Positions 1-12,400 of a stretch of 64,000 nucleotides of DNA are shown here, piece by piece. The stretch is from Ignelater luminosus (Eukaryota; Arthropoda; Insecta; Coleoptera; Elateridae), in NCBI GenBank assembly GCA_011009095.1, contig VTPC01003575.1:1-64000 (forward strand), given 5' to 3'. The notes under the pieces were generated by a model. That model had not been told where the DNA came from. It searched no databases and saw only the letters and a list, made by a program, of their open reading frames with translations. The translations under genes and the position numbers were made by a program. The number at the start of each line of letters is the position of its first letter. Position 1 is the stretch's first letter.

Positions 1-330
1 GTGAGCACCGACTTCGAAAAGCGAGCAAAAGTTACATAATCTCACAGTGTTACCAATCGAAGAGTCTTTCGCTGCCAACTTACGTTTCCAATCCCCTGGT
101 CTTTTGCACCCTCACCTTATATAGGTGGTGTTGACTCGGCATTCAGGGTCTAGAAGTGTGGCATCATTTTTAACAAAGACAGATATATGTATAGTACGGT
201 AGAAATGCGCATGTCGACACTGGCCAGTTTCAATATTTGTAAAGTGTTGCCACATGTTAATTATTTATTTTCAAACTGGTAAACTTGTGGAATTCTGGGC
301 TCAAGAAACAAACATCCGAAAATTTTAACT

Positions 331-715
331 TCTCATTAGGATCATGTAAATGCTACAAGGTTGATTACAACCAACTCTTTAAAGGGATATTGTATTCCGG
401 AAACAAACAACAACGTGCAAGTTTCTACGGCAAATGGTAAAACTAATGTTTTCTGTAATAGATGTCAGGCCAGTGGGAATAAAATTCCTATTTTTATAAA
501 TAGAAACCGTTATTCACTGCCATCTATTAACAGACATTTAATTCTACCAATTATTCGTTACAGAAATTTGAATGGCAAATGGTAAAACTAATGGTTTCTT
601 TAATAGATGTCAGGCCACAGAGAATGCAATTTTGATTTAAATACTAACCAGCGTGTGTACGCTGTTATTGTTAATTTTTGCAACCTTCTCTCATTTATGT
701 GATCCTAATAAGAGA
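331..715. repeat. Small inverted-repeat element (MITE-like) with internal duplication
   Basis: Arms at 331-363 and 681-715 are imperfect reverse complements (about 33 bp, sharing GATCCTAAT and CAACCTT blocks). Inside, a block starting GGCAAATGGTAAAACTAATG at 429 recurs at 574, so two copies lie about 145 bp apart. No open frame of note lies between the arms. This layout fits a small non-autonomous DNA element. Target-site duplication is not clear. Confidence 0.4.
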
Positions 716-718
716 TTT

Positions 719-1130
719 ATGATTTCGTGTTTTCGAAGGCTAATCATGCAGTTTAAAACTTGAATATACATATACATCGGACTGTAATTTACATTAAAAA
801 ATATTCACTAATCATGGAGTAATGGCAAATTTTAACAAATTTTGTCTTTTTCTTTCTTATTAAGATAAGATAAAGCAATATCTCTTTATTTAAATGTTAA
901 TCAAGACCTTTTCTAAATACGAGGCAAATATATAAATATTTGTGTATTATTCAATTTATTACAAGAGCATAACTACTGTAAGGAATCAAGTGGGAAATAC
1001 AAATTTTTGGAGGGGCCTTTTTAAATTTATTTTGTTTATATGATTTTATTTATTTATATAATTTATTTAAAAGGCGTACCATTTTCTAACATTATAGACA
1101 GACAGAAATCAACCCTGTTTGGTGCCTTTG
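719..1130. other. AT-rich intergenic stretch
   Basis: No coding signal, repeat or RNA gene is apparent; the sequence is AT-rich and low in structure. Confidence 0.5.
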
Positions 1131-1139
1131 GCAACGGCT

Positions 1140-1454
1140 TTAGAGGTCGTTCGACCTCTCTCCAGCCCGATGGAAGAATTTGATGGTCCTGAACGCAGCG
1201 TCCGTTATTCGGCTAGATGGTGATGGAATCCTGGCGTCTTCGTCGTTGGAGGCAAGGTAGTGAAGTAGGCTTGAGAGGCGATTGGATTCGATGTAGATGT
1301 TGATGGCGTCGCGGCGGTTCTTGATGTTGGTGGATTCTGGATCTTCGGATTGCTGGTATTTGTAGTGGAGTTCTTCAATCTTGATGTGGACGATGAATTG
1401 GAGACGGTGCAACAAGCGGTACGAACACGAGCTGGCAGTAAAGGCTTTGGATTT
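1140..1454 (-). CDS. Unidentified GC-biased open frame, possible terminal exon
   Basis: On the - strand the frame runs from just after a TAA near 1455 to a TAA at 1140, about 104 codons, with no ATG at its head. A plausible acceptor (TTTACTGCCAG) falls near 1430, so it could be the last exon of a gene whose other exons I cannot find. The end reads roughly SPSSRITDAAFRTIKFFHRA and then GERSNDL. Many codons end in C (ATC, AAC, CGC, GAC, GCC), unlike the AT-rich surroundings, which argues for real coding history. I do not recognise the family. An old GC-rich transposon coding fragment is equally possible. Confidence 0.35.
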   Translation of the reverse strand, partial: KSKAFTASSCSYRLLHRLQFIVHIKIEELHYKYQQSEDPESTNIKNRRDAINIYIESNRLSSLLHYLASNDEDARIPSPSSRITDAAFRTIKFFHRAGERSNDL

Positions 1455-1599
1455 TTAATTTTGGAGTTGGAATTTTTGATAGATAATATTGAAAGGAGAT
1501 TTTAAATTGATTATAATTGAAAATAATGAGAAAAATAATGGATTGAGATTGGTTGTGAAATGAATTAAGAGTGGTCAGGTAGTGCGTGGAGCAAACGGT

Positions 1600-2030
1600 T
1601 CTTTTCAGAAACACAACCCCCCGCAGTTCGCGCTGCGAGAGGGTTTGGCGGGAAAAAGGATGGGAAGGGGAAGGGGTTATCCAGGGGTGACAGACGGAAG
1701 TTGAATTTCGGCAGCTGTGGAGTGGTTGTATTCGAGGAGCCTCGGGCTCGAATTACAACAGTGGAGGTGGAGATGCTGGATACCTGCCCCCCCCCCCAGA
1801 GCGCAGGCCTTGCGGACGAGGCTGAGAAACTGGAACTCTACCGGACCTAAGCGAAGGGTACCGCTAAATGGAGTTGGCTACTACTACCCGCCCTCCCGTT
1901 CAGATGTCGAGTAGCCGTTGGAGTTAGCTGCCTACTTTTCAACTTCAGTGCATCACCCATGGACGAAGACCGGGTCGGCTACCTCGCTACGCACTCGAAG
2001 CCGGACTGGGTATTGGGTAACATTATCTTC
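1600..2030. other. GC-rich block with an 11-base C tract
   Basis: This block is clearly richer in G and C than its flanks and includes a run of 11 C at 1787-1797. Frames on both strands are broken and none is recognised. It may be a relic of an inserted element, perhaps linked to the GC-biased frame at 1140-1454. Confidence 0.3.
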
Positions 2031-2684
2031 AAGCAACCCCTTTTATATTTCGTGAAAATGTAAATATTTGTCAAAATTACATTTTTATGAAATACAGACA
2101 GGATTATTTTTAAATATGTGGGAAGATCGTACTGTGTTAGTGTTATATAATGTTTTAAAATTAAAATTGACTGTAAAGGTAATGTGAAATAATAAAGCGA
2201 GAGGAAATCTGCAGTAAAGTTATCTTTTTTCTGAACAATCTTGTTGCGCAACCAATATTTACTAAATTATTACATTCCTAATTAAAAAGTGAACTTTAAT
2301 GCCTTCATATACAAAAATACTAATAAAATTAATTCTGCAGAAAAGGCACCAAGATTTTAAATCTCGTTGCAGTCTTATTGGTTCCTATTGCTCTTTTTCT
2401 ATTGGTTCGGCATTTTGTTGTGCGTAAATTAAATTTAGTGAAAATAAATAAATTATTGTACTTTTAGTGTAGAAATAAATATTAATATTAAATAAAAATT
2501 TTATTAAGAACGTTACGATACTGATAAATTAAGGAATTTTCACTGATATCTTGAAATTCAGAGGGAATTTCTGGTATGATAATAGTCTCTCTCTCAAAGT
2601 CTGGCAACACTGTTAGATGTTTTGATATATATTTGTAATATCAAGGGTTTGTTATTAGTAAATCGAGTTTTAATAGAACTAGCA
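2031..2684. other. Upstream region of the zinc-finger gene
   Basis: An AT-rich stretch leading to the zinc-finger start codon at 2685. It should hold the 5' UTR and promoter, but no TATA box or initiator stands out. Confidence 0.35.
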
Positions 2685-4114
2685 ATGGAATCTACACTCA
2701 AACTTGAAACTAATGAAGAGTATAAAACACAATATTCACCTTTAACCAACGAAGAGAAGCATTTTTCGTGGAATGGTAACTATCATTGCATGAATTCTTT
2801 GTGATTAATCGCATAATTTATGTTGTAGGTATAAAAGATGTTTCTCAAGATATAAACTGTGAGCTCCAGATTTCAAAGCAAGATGAAAATGATACAAATG
2901 TAGAACTAAGACAAAAGAGTGCATTCCAATGCAACATATGTAGTTATATATTCACATACAAAAGTAATTTGAAAGTACATATGCGAATTCATACCAACGA
3001 GAAACCCTTTCATTGCAACATATGTAATTATAAATGCACAATGAAAAGCAGTTTACAAAAACATATGCGGATACATAGTGGCGAGAAACCTTTCGAGTGT
3101 AATATATGCAGTTACAAATTTACAGTGAAAAGTAGTTTACGGAATCATATGCGCGTTCATAGCGGCGAGAGACCTTTTCAGTGTAGTATATGCTATTATA
3201 GGTTTACAGTTAAGGGCAGTTTAGAAACACATATGCGCGTTCATACTGGTGATAAGCCTTTCGAATGTAACGTATGCAATTACAAATGCGCGCAGAAGGT
3301 TTGGTTAGAAAGACATACGCGCGTCCATAGTGGTGAAAAACCATTTCAGTGTAGTGTATGTGATTATAAGTGCACAACTAAAAGCAGTCTACAAAGACAT
3401 ATGCACGTTCATAGCGGCGAGAAGCCTTTCCGGTGTAGCCTATGTAATTATCAGTGTACAACAAAACACAATTTACAAAAACATATGTGGGTTCATGTAG
3501 GAGAGAAACCGTTTCGATGTAAAATATGCAGTTACAGTTGCATAGAGAAGAGCAGTTTAGAAAATCACTTACGTGTTCATAGTGGAGAGAAGCCTTTTGA
3601 ATGTAACATATGCAGTTATAGATTTACGTTAAAAAGAGGTTTAGAAAAGCATATGCGGGTTCACACTCGCGAGAAACCCTTTGAATGTTACGTATGCCAC
3701 TACAGATTTACATTGAAAACGAGTTTAAAGAGACATATACCTATTCATAGTGGGGAGAAACCCTTTCAGTGTGATATATGCAGTTACAAATGTATACAGA
3801 AAAGTAGTTTACAAATACATATGCGTGGTCATACTGGAGAAAAGCCTTTTGAGTGCAATATATGTAATTATAAATGTAGAGATAATAGTAATTTACAAAT
3901 ACACATGCGTGTTCATAATGGGGAAAAGCCTTTTGAGTGTAACATATGCAACTATAAATTTACTTCGAAAGGAAGTTTAAAGAGACATGTGTATATTCAT
4001 AGCGATGTAAAGCCTTTTGAATGTAACATATGTAATTATAAATGTATACGGAAGGGCAGTTTACAAAAACATATACTTGATCATAATAGCGACAAACTTC
4101 TCAAAATAGATTAG
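2685..4114 (+). CDS. C2H2 zinc-finger protein with 14 tandem fingers (two exons)
   Basis: A likely nuclear DNA-binding protein. Exon 1 is 2685-2775. A 53-bp intron (2776-2828, GTAACT...TTGTAG) splits a glycine codon, and exon 2 is 2829-4114 with stop TAG. The joined frame gives 458 residues. The first 65 or so residues are acidic and show no recognisable ZAD, BTB or other insect partner domain. Then 14 uninterrupted fingers follow the pattern C-x2-C-x12-H-x3-H with about 28-residue spacing, joined by SGEKP/TGEKP-type linkers. The repeats are very similar, which points to tandem duplication. All 14 keep their Cys and His ligands. Finger 13 is followed by an atypical SDVKP linker, and the protein stops shortly after finger 14. 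The start chosen is the first ATG matching the acidic leader; an upstream in-frame region has no ATG. Many insect polyfinger genes look like this, so orthology and target are unknown. Confidence 0.9.
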
Positions 4115-5038
4115 TATTTCAGTGAGTGTAGAAATGTGATCCTATGAATGAAAGAAATGGTATTTTTAGATTTTTAGGACATTATCTTTCTAATTATAAG
4201 AATAATATCTTTGTTAATTTTATTGTTACAATTTAATGCATATATAAATCTTTTTATATCAATCAATTTTAGTTTCTATGCACAGATAAGTTTGTTTCCA
4301 AAGCAAATATCTTGCTGGTTTTCTTATCATCAATAGTTAGAATCTTGGTTGGACATTTAGTTACAGTGAGTTTTTGTTTCATAAAACCATTGATATCCTG
4401 TTTTTAATCTAAAATAATTTTTTTTCTACAACCATCAAAAAAAGGTTAGATTTAAGCACCGCCAAGAATACGGGAAGCTTATCATTTTTTCACATGGAAG
4501 CAAAATATATATTTTACGCCCATGTGCAGAAAGCATATGTTTCACGCACATGTGCAAGAAAAAAAAGCAAAAATGTTGTTTGCATTTCGTGAACGAAATC
4601 AGTGATTTTTTTAGCACATTCGAATGACTTTTTTGCCTCGACCTAACAGCCTTGTCAAAAAATACTATTTTCATGCGCTACAAAAAAACACTGATTTCCC
4701 GCACTTAATACAAAAATAACTATTTTAAATCTGATATTTCTTCATTAGTTTGTAGTAATTAAAGACTGGAGATCTGAGTGTCATTTGAGAGACGGTTTTT
4801 AGAAAGAACAAAATTCTTTCTGTCAAGTTTTAAAATAAACTGTTTACAATAATGTCACCCAACACCTAAATGTGATGTGATAACAATACGTAGATTTAAA
4901 AAAGATTTATCACTTGAACTGAAATGGAACCATTACAAGTTTACTTACCTTTTTACACCTCCTCTTCAGAAGAACATAATGACACTGCAATTTTAAAATT
5001 TGTAAAAGCTTACACAATACAAATTCTGCATTAGAGAT
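4115..5038. other. Convergent intergenic region, 3' of the zinc-finger gene
   Basis: This holds the zinc-finger 3' UTR. A TATAAA-type signal near 4242 is a weak poly(A) candidate. No further gene is visible. Around 4500-4560 two blocks containing CACATGTGC/CATGTGCA lie close together, but no mobile element is recognised. Confidence 0.4.
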
Positions 5039-6195
5039 TTTATTGCTTATTATGATCTGCAAGTAGATAGGTCTAGTTTGATACTGGCAGGCTTGGGACT
5101 CAAAACACTTTTACAAAAGTATAAAAAATACAAAGAAAATAATAGAGAAATTACTACGATTATGTATAGCAATTAAAATTTTAATGACAATGTAGGTTCA
5201 GTCACAAACACTTTTTTTAATAAGAAACGTGATACCTATTATATAGTATAGTTAGAGTTTGTTGATCATGACATCCACATTGTACAAAAATATTATTTAC
5301 AAGGACAACTTTTTTTACAAGGCATTACGTTAAATTTAGATACTGGTTGATCACATTACATTTTTCACTATACAAATTATAATATATACAGAAAAAACAA
5401 AACAAATAAAAAATACTTAAGCCCTCTTTTTATATTATATGAGGCACAGGAAAGACCATAAGCTTATAATTATATAACCAATACGTTTTATCAACATCAA
5501 CATTACTTTATCCATAATTTTAAATGTAATCACATGACAATTGTGTAAATCAATTAAAAATGACATAATAGTTTCTGGATATAAGTGTAGTGCATCTCTC
5601 CTATTAACAATATTAAAATTTCAAAGTTAATATTCCATTGTTACGATGTTAGAACCCGAATTAAACACTTACCAATTTTGCCGTTTTGTAAATAGAAAAG
5701 ATTCACTTTTTGCCATATTCATATAATCTTTCCAATTCCTTCTTCACAACATTAATCTGTTTCTGATGTTCTTCCCCCCATAACTGATGGTAAATCAAGA
5801 GAGGAAATTAATTTCTTGTAACCCCACTGCAAATTCCTATTTTGTACAATTAATGGCACTTATGGATAATAAATCTTCTAAAGGTTACATTTAAATTTCA
5901 ACTCAAGATACTCACAAATGTTAAGTAAAAAATAATGTAAACAATAACTTGACGGAGTTACATGATACACACATACTACTTGTATATAAATATAAAACAC
6001 AAAGAAATGATAAAAATAATAAATAATAATAGCATAATAAAATTCTTTGTTATTCAGTTCATTTGATAAAATGACAAATGTGCTCGCTTAAAGCTTTATA
6101 TGCTTAGCTCAGTAGCAAAATACTTAAACGTACTTAGAGAAGTCTGACCGTCTAAAGCAGAATATATAACTGAAGAAACAGCAAGACATTAAAGG
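5039..6195 (-). other. Svil: Probable 3' UTR of Svil
   Basis: This follows the Svil stop codon at 6196-6198. The first canonical AATAAA on the - strand that I found lies at 5044-5039, giving a 3' UTR of about 1.15 kb if it is used. Non-canonical signals closer to the stop are possible. No coding frame is present. Confidence 0.35.
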
Positions 6196-6438
6196 TCAAA
6201 AGAGACCTTTTTCTTTTTTAACTGCCGTTTGTTTCCATGATGGCAGCTTCTGGAATTCTTCTAAGGTCATTGACATTAATTCGGAAAAGTCTTCGGGTGA
6301 TAGATAGTTTTCAAGATGAGTAGGATCGACGCCGTCTGGTAGAGGACGTTGAAGCAGTTGTTCCAATGGGTAGGTAGATCTTGTAAGAAGTGCTAATTCT
6401 TTTTCTAATGCTATTGCTTCACCAGCTTTCTTTCCTTC
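6196..6438 (-). CDS. Svil: Svil terminal exon: villin headpiece
   Basis: Acceptor AACGTTTCAG|GAAGG (phase 0); the exon ends with TGA at 6196. It encodes 80 residues: an acidic helix, then PLEQLLQRPLPDGVDP, and the headpiece LSPEDFSELMSMTLEEFQKL, PSWKQ and KEKGLF. The W-K-Q and K-x-K-G-L-F residues typical of headpieces are present. As in vertebrate supervillin, some basic residues used for F-actin binding in villin differ, so actin binding by the headpiece alone is not assured. Confidence 0.96.
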   Translation of the reverse strand, partial: EGKKAGEAIALEKELALLTRSTYPLEQLLQRPLPDGVDPTHLENYLSPEDFSELMSMTLEEFQKLPSWKQTAVKKEKGLF

Positions 6439-9400
6439 CTGAAACGTTAACATTAAATTGTACAATAAAGTTGAACTATTAAAATCAAAACCTCAAATAA
6501 CTTCAAATACCTTCATATTAGTCTCAGCAATGTCATCTCTATCTCTCCACAATGGAAAAAGATTAGTGAACGCCAGGGGTTCAAGTCCAGCCCACACCAG
6601 GTAAGTAGGTATTGGTTTTTCACTAGATTCCTTCATACAATAATTTACTACAGTCTGCATGGCAACTTTTCGTTCTTCCTGCCATCGAACTGCCCCTGAA
6701 CCAGTTTGATCAACTAATGTAAGATCATCTTCACGTTCAGGCCACCATCCTTGCCACAACCATATCTCATGTCCATTATCCAGCATGAACAGAGCTAAAA
6801 AGATATGTAAAAGATGTAAGGATATTCCATAGTTTTTAGTTTTGATTATCTCAATACATTAGAAATATTTAAATAATCACTTTACTTATTCGACTTTAGT
6901 TAAAAACAGGCTGTTCAAGTTATGCAAGAGAACACTGAGCTTCTGCTACTAATATTTCACTATAACCGAATAAGAGTTGACGCGCATGCGAAATGAGCAA
7001 TCATTAAGTGGGTAGCAGTTGAGCGAGCAGATTGCAGAGCTGCCTTACAATATTTTTCTTGCAGGAACCGAATTAGAAGCAAGCTGTGGAAAAATTTATA
7101 TATCATCAGTGGATTACGGAAACTTTCTTAGAGAAAATTCCATGTAGTCTAGTTTTTTCTTCTAACGTTTGATTCTATAATGTATTGGGTATCATTCAAA
7201 CTTTATGCAAATCTTGCGCGACAAAAGCTTGGTCACTAAAGGGTGGGTTTCTAGGAAGATACTTTAATGATTTTTAACACCAAGACACTTTGTACATAAA
7301 AAAAATTAGAAAATTATGAGAATACCAAGCAACAATTGTGCAGCATAGCTTGACCCATCTTCATATTTAGCACTCTTAAGAAGAATGGAGAGCAAAGCCT
7401 GACCTTGGGCCACAGCAGGTGGCTTGTGTGAAAGGATCTAGTCAAATTTTGTTTGTAATCATACTCTCTTAACAGTAATGGAGAGTAACATCCGATGTTG
7501 GGTCACCACAGGTGGCTCCATGGGATGGTACACGCTGACCCATGTTTTTGTGTTTAGCATTCTTAAGAAAGTCAATGGAAGAAGAAGCCACTGCAAGTGG
7601 CCTATGGGAAATTTAGTTCTCTTAGATCTAGTATTATAAACAATTTACTAGGCAAGTAAAATTCAGTAGCCACATAAATTCGTTTGTTCTGTTGATTTTA
7701 TGTGACAAATTAATTTAGCTTTAGCTTTATAACAGCAGCCATTAGAAGATAAATAAAAGGTGAAGCCTGATCTTGGGTCACCAGAGATAGTCTATTGGTA
7801 AGCAGAGCCTGACCCATGTTCATATTTAGCAATCATGAGACACTTAATGGAGGAGCCTGTGGGAAATTTAGTCAGTCTAGAAAGTTGATAGAGGGCAAAG
7901 CCCTTAGGTCACCACATGTGCACTGTTGGCAGTAGCAGTCTGACTCATGTTCATATTTAGAATTCCTAAGGTTAATGGGAGGAGGAGGTCGGCACAAGTG
8001 GCCTGTTGAAAAATTAATTCTCTTAGAAGGTTGATAGATAGCAAAGCCTGATCTTTCAAGTCATCTGAGCAACTGCAGATGACCTGTTCGTATTCATATT
8101 TAGCAATCTTAAAATTGTTAATGGAGGATGAAGCTACCGCTATTAGCTTGTGAGAAATTTGGTCCTCCTAAAATGTTGATGGAAGGCGAACCACCGCAGG
8201 TGGCCTGTTAGAAAGCATAACCCAACCTGCATTCATATTTAGCATTCATAAGATGGTTAATACAGGATGAAGCCACAGCAAGTGACTTCTGAGAAATCTA
8301 ATCCTCCTAGACCATTGATGGAGGGCGAAGCCCAACCTTTGAGAGTTAGGCCACCACCACAGGCGGCCTGTAGGAAATCTAGTTCTCCTACAACGTTGAT
8401 GGAGGGCGAAGTTTGTATTTAGCATTCTCAAAAAGATGGATAGAAGGTGAAGCTACTGCAGATGGCTTGTAAGAAATCTAATCCTTCTAGACCGTTGATG
8501 GTGGGCGAAGCCCAATCTTGGGTCACTACAGGTAGTCCATTGATGGGCGTAGCCAGACCCGTGTTCATATTTAGCGTTCTCGAGAAGGTTAATGGATGGT
8601 AAAGCCACTGCAGGAGACCTGTAAGAAATGTAGCTCCAGTCCCTGCAGAATACCTCGATCCATAATCGTCTCAGGCAAAGGTTAAAAAAAGGAAGAACAG
8701 CGCTATAGCGCATTGATTACATAGTTTTGAGAACCGTCCATAGCATTTTGTGGCAGATTTAGTTCTCCTGCAGTGTTGATGGAGGACGAAGACCGACGCG
8801 TGTTCGTATTTAACATTCTCAAGAAGGTTAATGGAGTGTGAAGCCGCTGCAGATGGCCTGTAAGAAATTTAGTTCTCTTAGAAGGTCGATGTGCAGTAAA
8901 TCCGATCTTGGACCACTGCAGGGGACTTTGATCGATGGCTGCTGCAGGCAGCTAAACCTGTTTGTAGTCAAAGAGGGTTAAAAGAAGAAAGAAGAGAGCT
9001 GTACCTCACCAATTATATGTTTTTGAAAACCGTCCATAGCATGTTAGGGAAAATTTAGTCGTCCTAACATGTTAATGGATGATGGAGGTCGACCCGTGTT
9101 CATATTTAGTATTCTCAAGAAGGTTAATAGACGGTAGAGTCATCGCAGGAGACTTATAAGAAATTTAGTTCGGTCGATGAACCGTGAATCCGATCTTCGA
9201 CCACCGTAGAGGGGCTTGATCGGTGACCGCCGCAGGCGGCTACTCCTGGTTTTCGGTCAAGGAGGGCTAAAAGAATTAATTACATATTTTTTAGAACCAT
9301 CTGTAGCACATTGTGGAAAATCTAGTTTTCCTAGAAAGTTGATGGACAGCGAAGCTCGACTCATGTTCATATTTAACATTCTCAAGGTTAATAAGAGGGT

Positions 9401-12400
9401 CCTGGGCCACTACAGGGGGTCTGTTGTTGAGCGTAGCCCGGCCTGTGTTCGTATTTAGCATTCTTGAGAAGGTTAATGCACGGCGAAGCCATCACAGGTG
9501 ATCCTTAAAAACTCCAGTCTCTTACAAGGTTGATAGATGACGAATCCGATCTTGGAGCACTGCAGGGGACATTGATCGATGGTTGCCGCAGGCAGCCAAA
9601 CCTGTCAAAGAGGGTTAGAAGAAAGTGTGGGAAATTTGGTCCTTCTAGAAAGTTGATGGAGGGTCAAGGCTGACCCGTGTTCATATTTAGTATTCTCAGG
9701 AAGGTTAATCAAAGAAGTCACCGCAGGTGATCTGTAGGAAATTTAGTTCTCATACAAGATTGATGAAGGGCAAATACAATCTTGGGTGTAGCCTGATCAG
9801 TTTTTGTATTTAGCATTCTTAAGAAGGTTAATGGAGGGCCTGTAAGAAATTTAGAAAGAAGAGGAGAGATATAGTGCATCAATTACATACATAGCATTTG
9901 TCCAAATTAAAGACAACAGATACTATTGAGAAACACTTTTCTTCTGGGTCTAGAATCTTCAATATGTTCCAACCACAACGCAACATGGCAACTGGCGATC
10001 ATCAATTTAGACATTATCCAAATTTGGATTTTCAGACTTCTTGTTCAGAGACAGTGTAAACTCAACCCATTTCCTGTTCTTATAGCTAGTTTCTTTAATT
10101 GTAATCATAAATCATAAAATAGAAAACATAATATTCTTACCTGGTTGATTAGCAGAATACAGATCACACTGCAAAAACGGATATGGAGTGATGTGTTCAC
10201 TTCTATGAGGACATAAAACTTCGACCGCTTCAAAATTTCCAGATATACTGCTAAGATGAAATAGTCGAGGCATATAATCAAACTTAAGTGAATTTTTTGT
10301 TAATGATAAGTATAACTGACGTTTTTCTCCACCCAAGGCACTTAAAAATTCATTGTTTTCTAAACCTTCATCTATAATGTCAAGACCAATCTCTTCGTCA
10401 GAAAAACCAAACTCGGCAGGTTGATTTTCAGCAATTCTTTCTGCAGCTTCTTTAGCTACTTTTCTGCACTGACTAGAAGTTTTACAACCATTCCAAACTA
10501 TGATTTTATCAGATTTAGAAAGTGTAAGTACAAAAGATGATCTGCTACGTAGAGATCTCATACTACATGGTACTTCAGTCAAAATTGTTTCTGATTGCAT
10601 TTCTCCTCGGCAAATATATAATTTACAATTGGTCGTAGTGTTAGATTTCTCTCGTTTACCACTATGTATCACCATAGCACCATTGAATAAACTAAGAAAC
10701 GCAGGAGATTCATAACCCTGTAAAACTCTAATTTGTCGAGCATTTTCAGAATCTAATTTAATAGTAAGAAGAGCAGCAGCTCCTTTTTCATTAATAGTAG
10801 CATTGGTTCCTTGCCAGCAAAAGTAAACACAGTGATCACGCCCAGCTTGCGCATGTTTCGATGGTTTACCACTCAGTTCACGTCCTGTTATATTTGCACA
10901 ATATTCCCAACGTATAATATAACTATTTCCATCATGAAATTGTCCCACTGAAGAATCTGACAATTGCTCATGGGAATATTCCAAAATTACCCAACAAGTA
11001 ACTGAACGTGTAGTAAAATTAAACAAACGATTAGTTTCATCATCAAAATAAGTCGCACCACGTCCTAAGTGAACACCATCTATTATTAAGTCAGGCTCCG
11101 TGGTATTTCTTTTATGCATCTTGTCAACATCACACGGTTTAAAATCAAATTTAGCTTCAACATTTTTCTCTTGGTCTTCCTGTTTAACTTTAATTATCTT
11201 ACTGTAATCTGGCCAGTCTAGGAACTTTTCTTTAAATAATATAGTCTCTCTATGTTGAGTTATTTTAGCAAATAGAGCCCACTTGGGTCGAATAGTATCC
11301 TTTAAAACAGCAGAATTCTGTTTTCTTGAACCTAACATTGATGAAATTCCTACAGGACTAACACCACAGTCAGTATAATTGTAACCTTCATTCCAAAGTT
11401 CTCTTGCAAGTTTAAGAGCTTTCTTCTTATCTTCCAAAAGGGCATTTTTACCACTCCAAACATACATCTCGCTTCCAAAATCAAAAACAAAAATTTTTAA
11501 TGGACCCAACATTTCAATTTTTGGGATAGCACCCCAATAAGTATCGACTGGAAGCAACTGTTCATTCTTATACTCGTAAATCATATTTGTTCCTAGAATG
11601 GACGATTCATAAATTTCATCTTCATCAGGATGACCAGCTGGTGCTACTTCAGTGCCTCTCATCGATCCCAAAATTTTCCAAAACTTTGCTATATCGGCAC
11701 TAGCACAACTACCACTCTTCTTTGAATTTATAGTTACAATTCTGTCAGTTTTACAACCTAAATCTCCTGTTTGTTGAATACTATTTACAATATCAGCTGC
11801 ACGTGATTGTTCAATAACATTTGCATATGCTCCTATGTAGTTGAACACCATATTCGGCATTACGAGTATGTAATTGTCACCATCGTTTATACTAGAAGCG
11901 ATTGGTTCCACTAGCCTTGTTTGAACAAATCTTCTTCCTTTCACCTGAAGAAGCATAACATCTTGATATGGGGGAAATGTGGAATTTAACGATGATGATC
12001 TTTTTAGTGCTACAGAACTAAAATCTTCTTTACTAGCAAGACCAGCTAGGGCTTCTACTGCAAAATTTGATGATTTGGCCACTAAAAAGCGAAAACCAAG
12101 ATTTAATATAATTAAGCAAAGCAAGACTAGTAATAATCAAACTTACATTTTTCTATATTCAGTCTATGTTTCTCCCTCTCAGCAACACCTGTGATAATTT
12201 CAGTGTATTCATCTTTTATGTCCGTGCGAGCGGCTAGGGCTTTAATGGGATTTCGTGAGGCCTCGTGTCTTCTTTGAACTCTAATAGTACGTTTCTGGAC
12301 AAGTAGGTCTTCTGACCTCCTTACGACACTATCAAAATCATCTACTGATACGTCAGGTGTATCAGACTTCCATTTAGAATGTACACTTTCAAAGAAGCTT

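Noticed and set aside
8246-8713. Two - strand frames with repeated RRIRFL-like wording
   Set aside because: The similarity comes from the tandem array itself; the frames lie in different units and are not conserved along the array.
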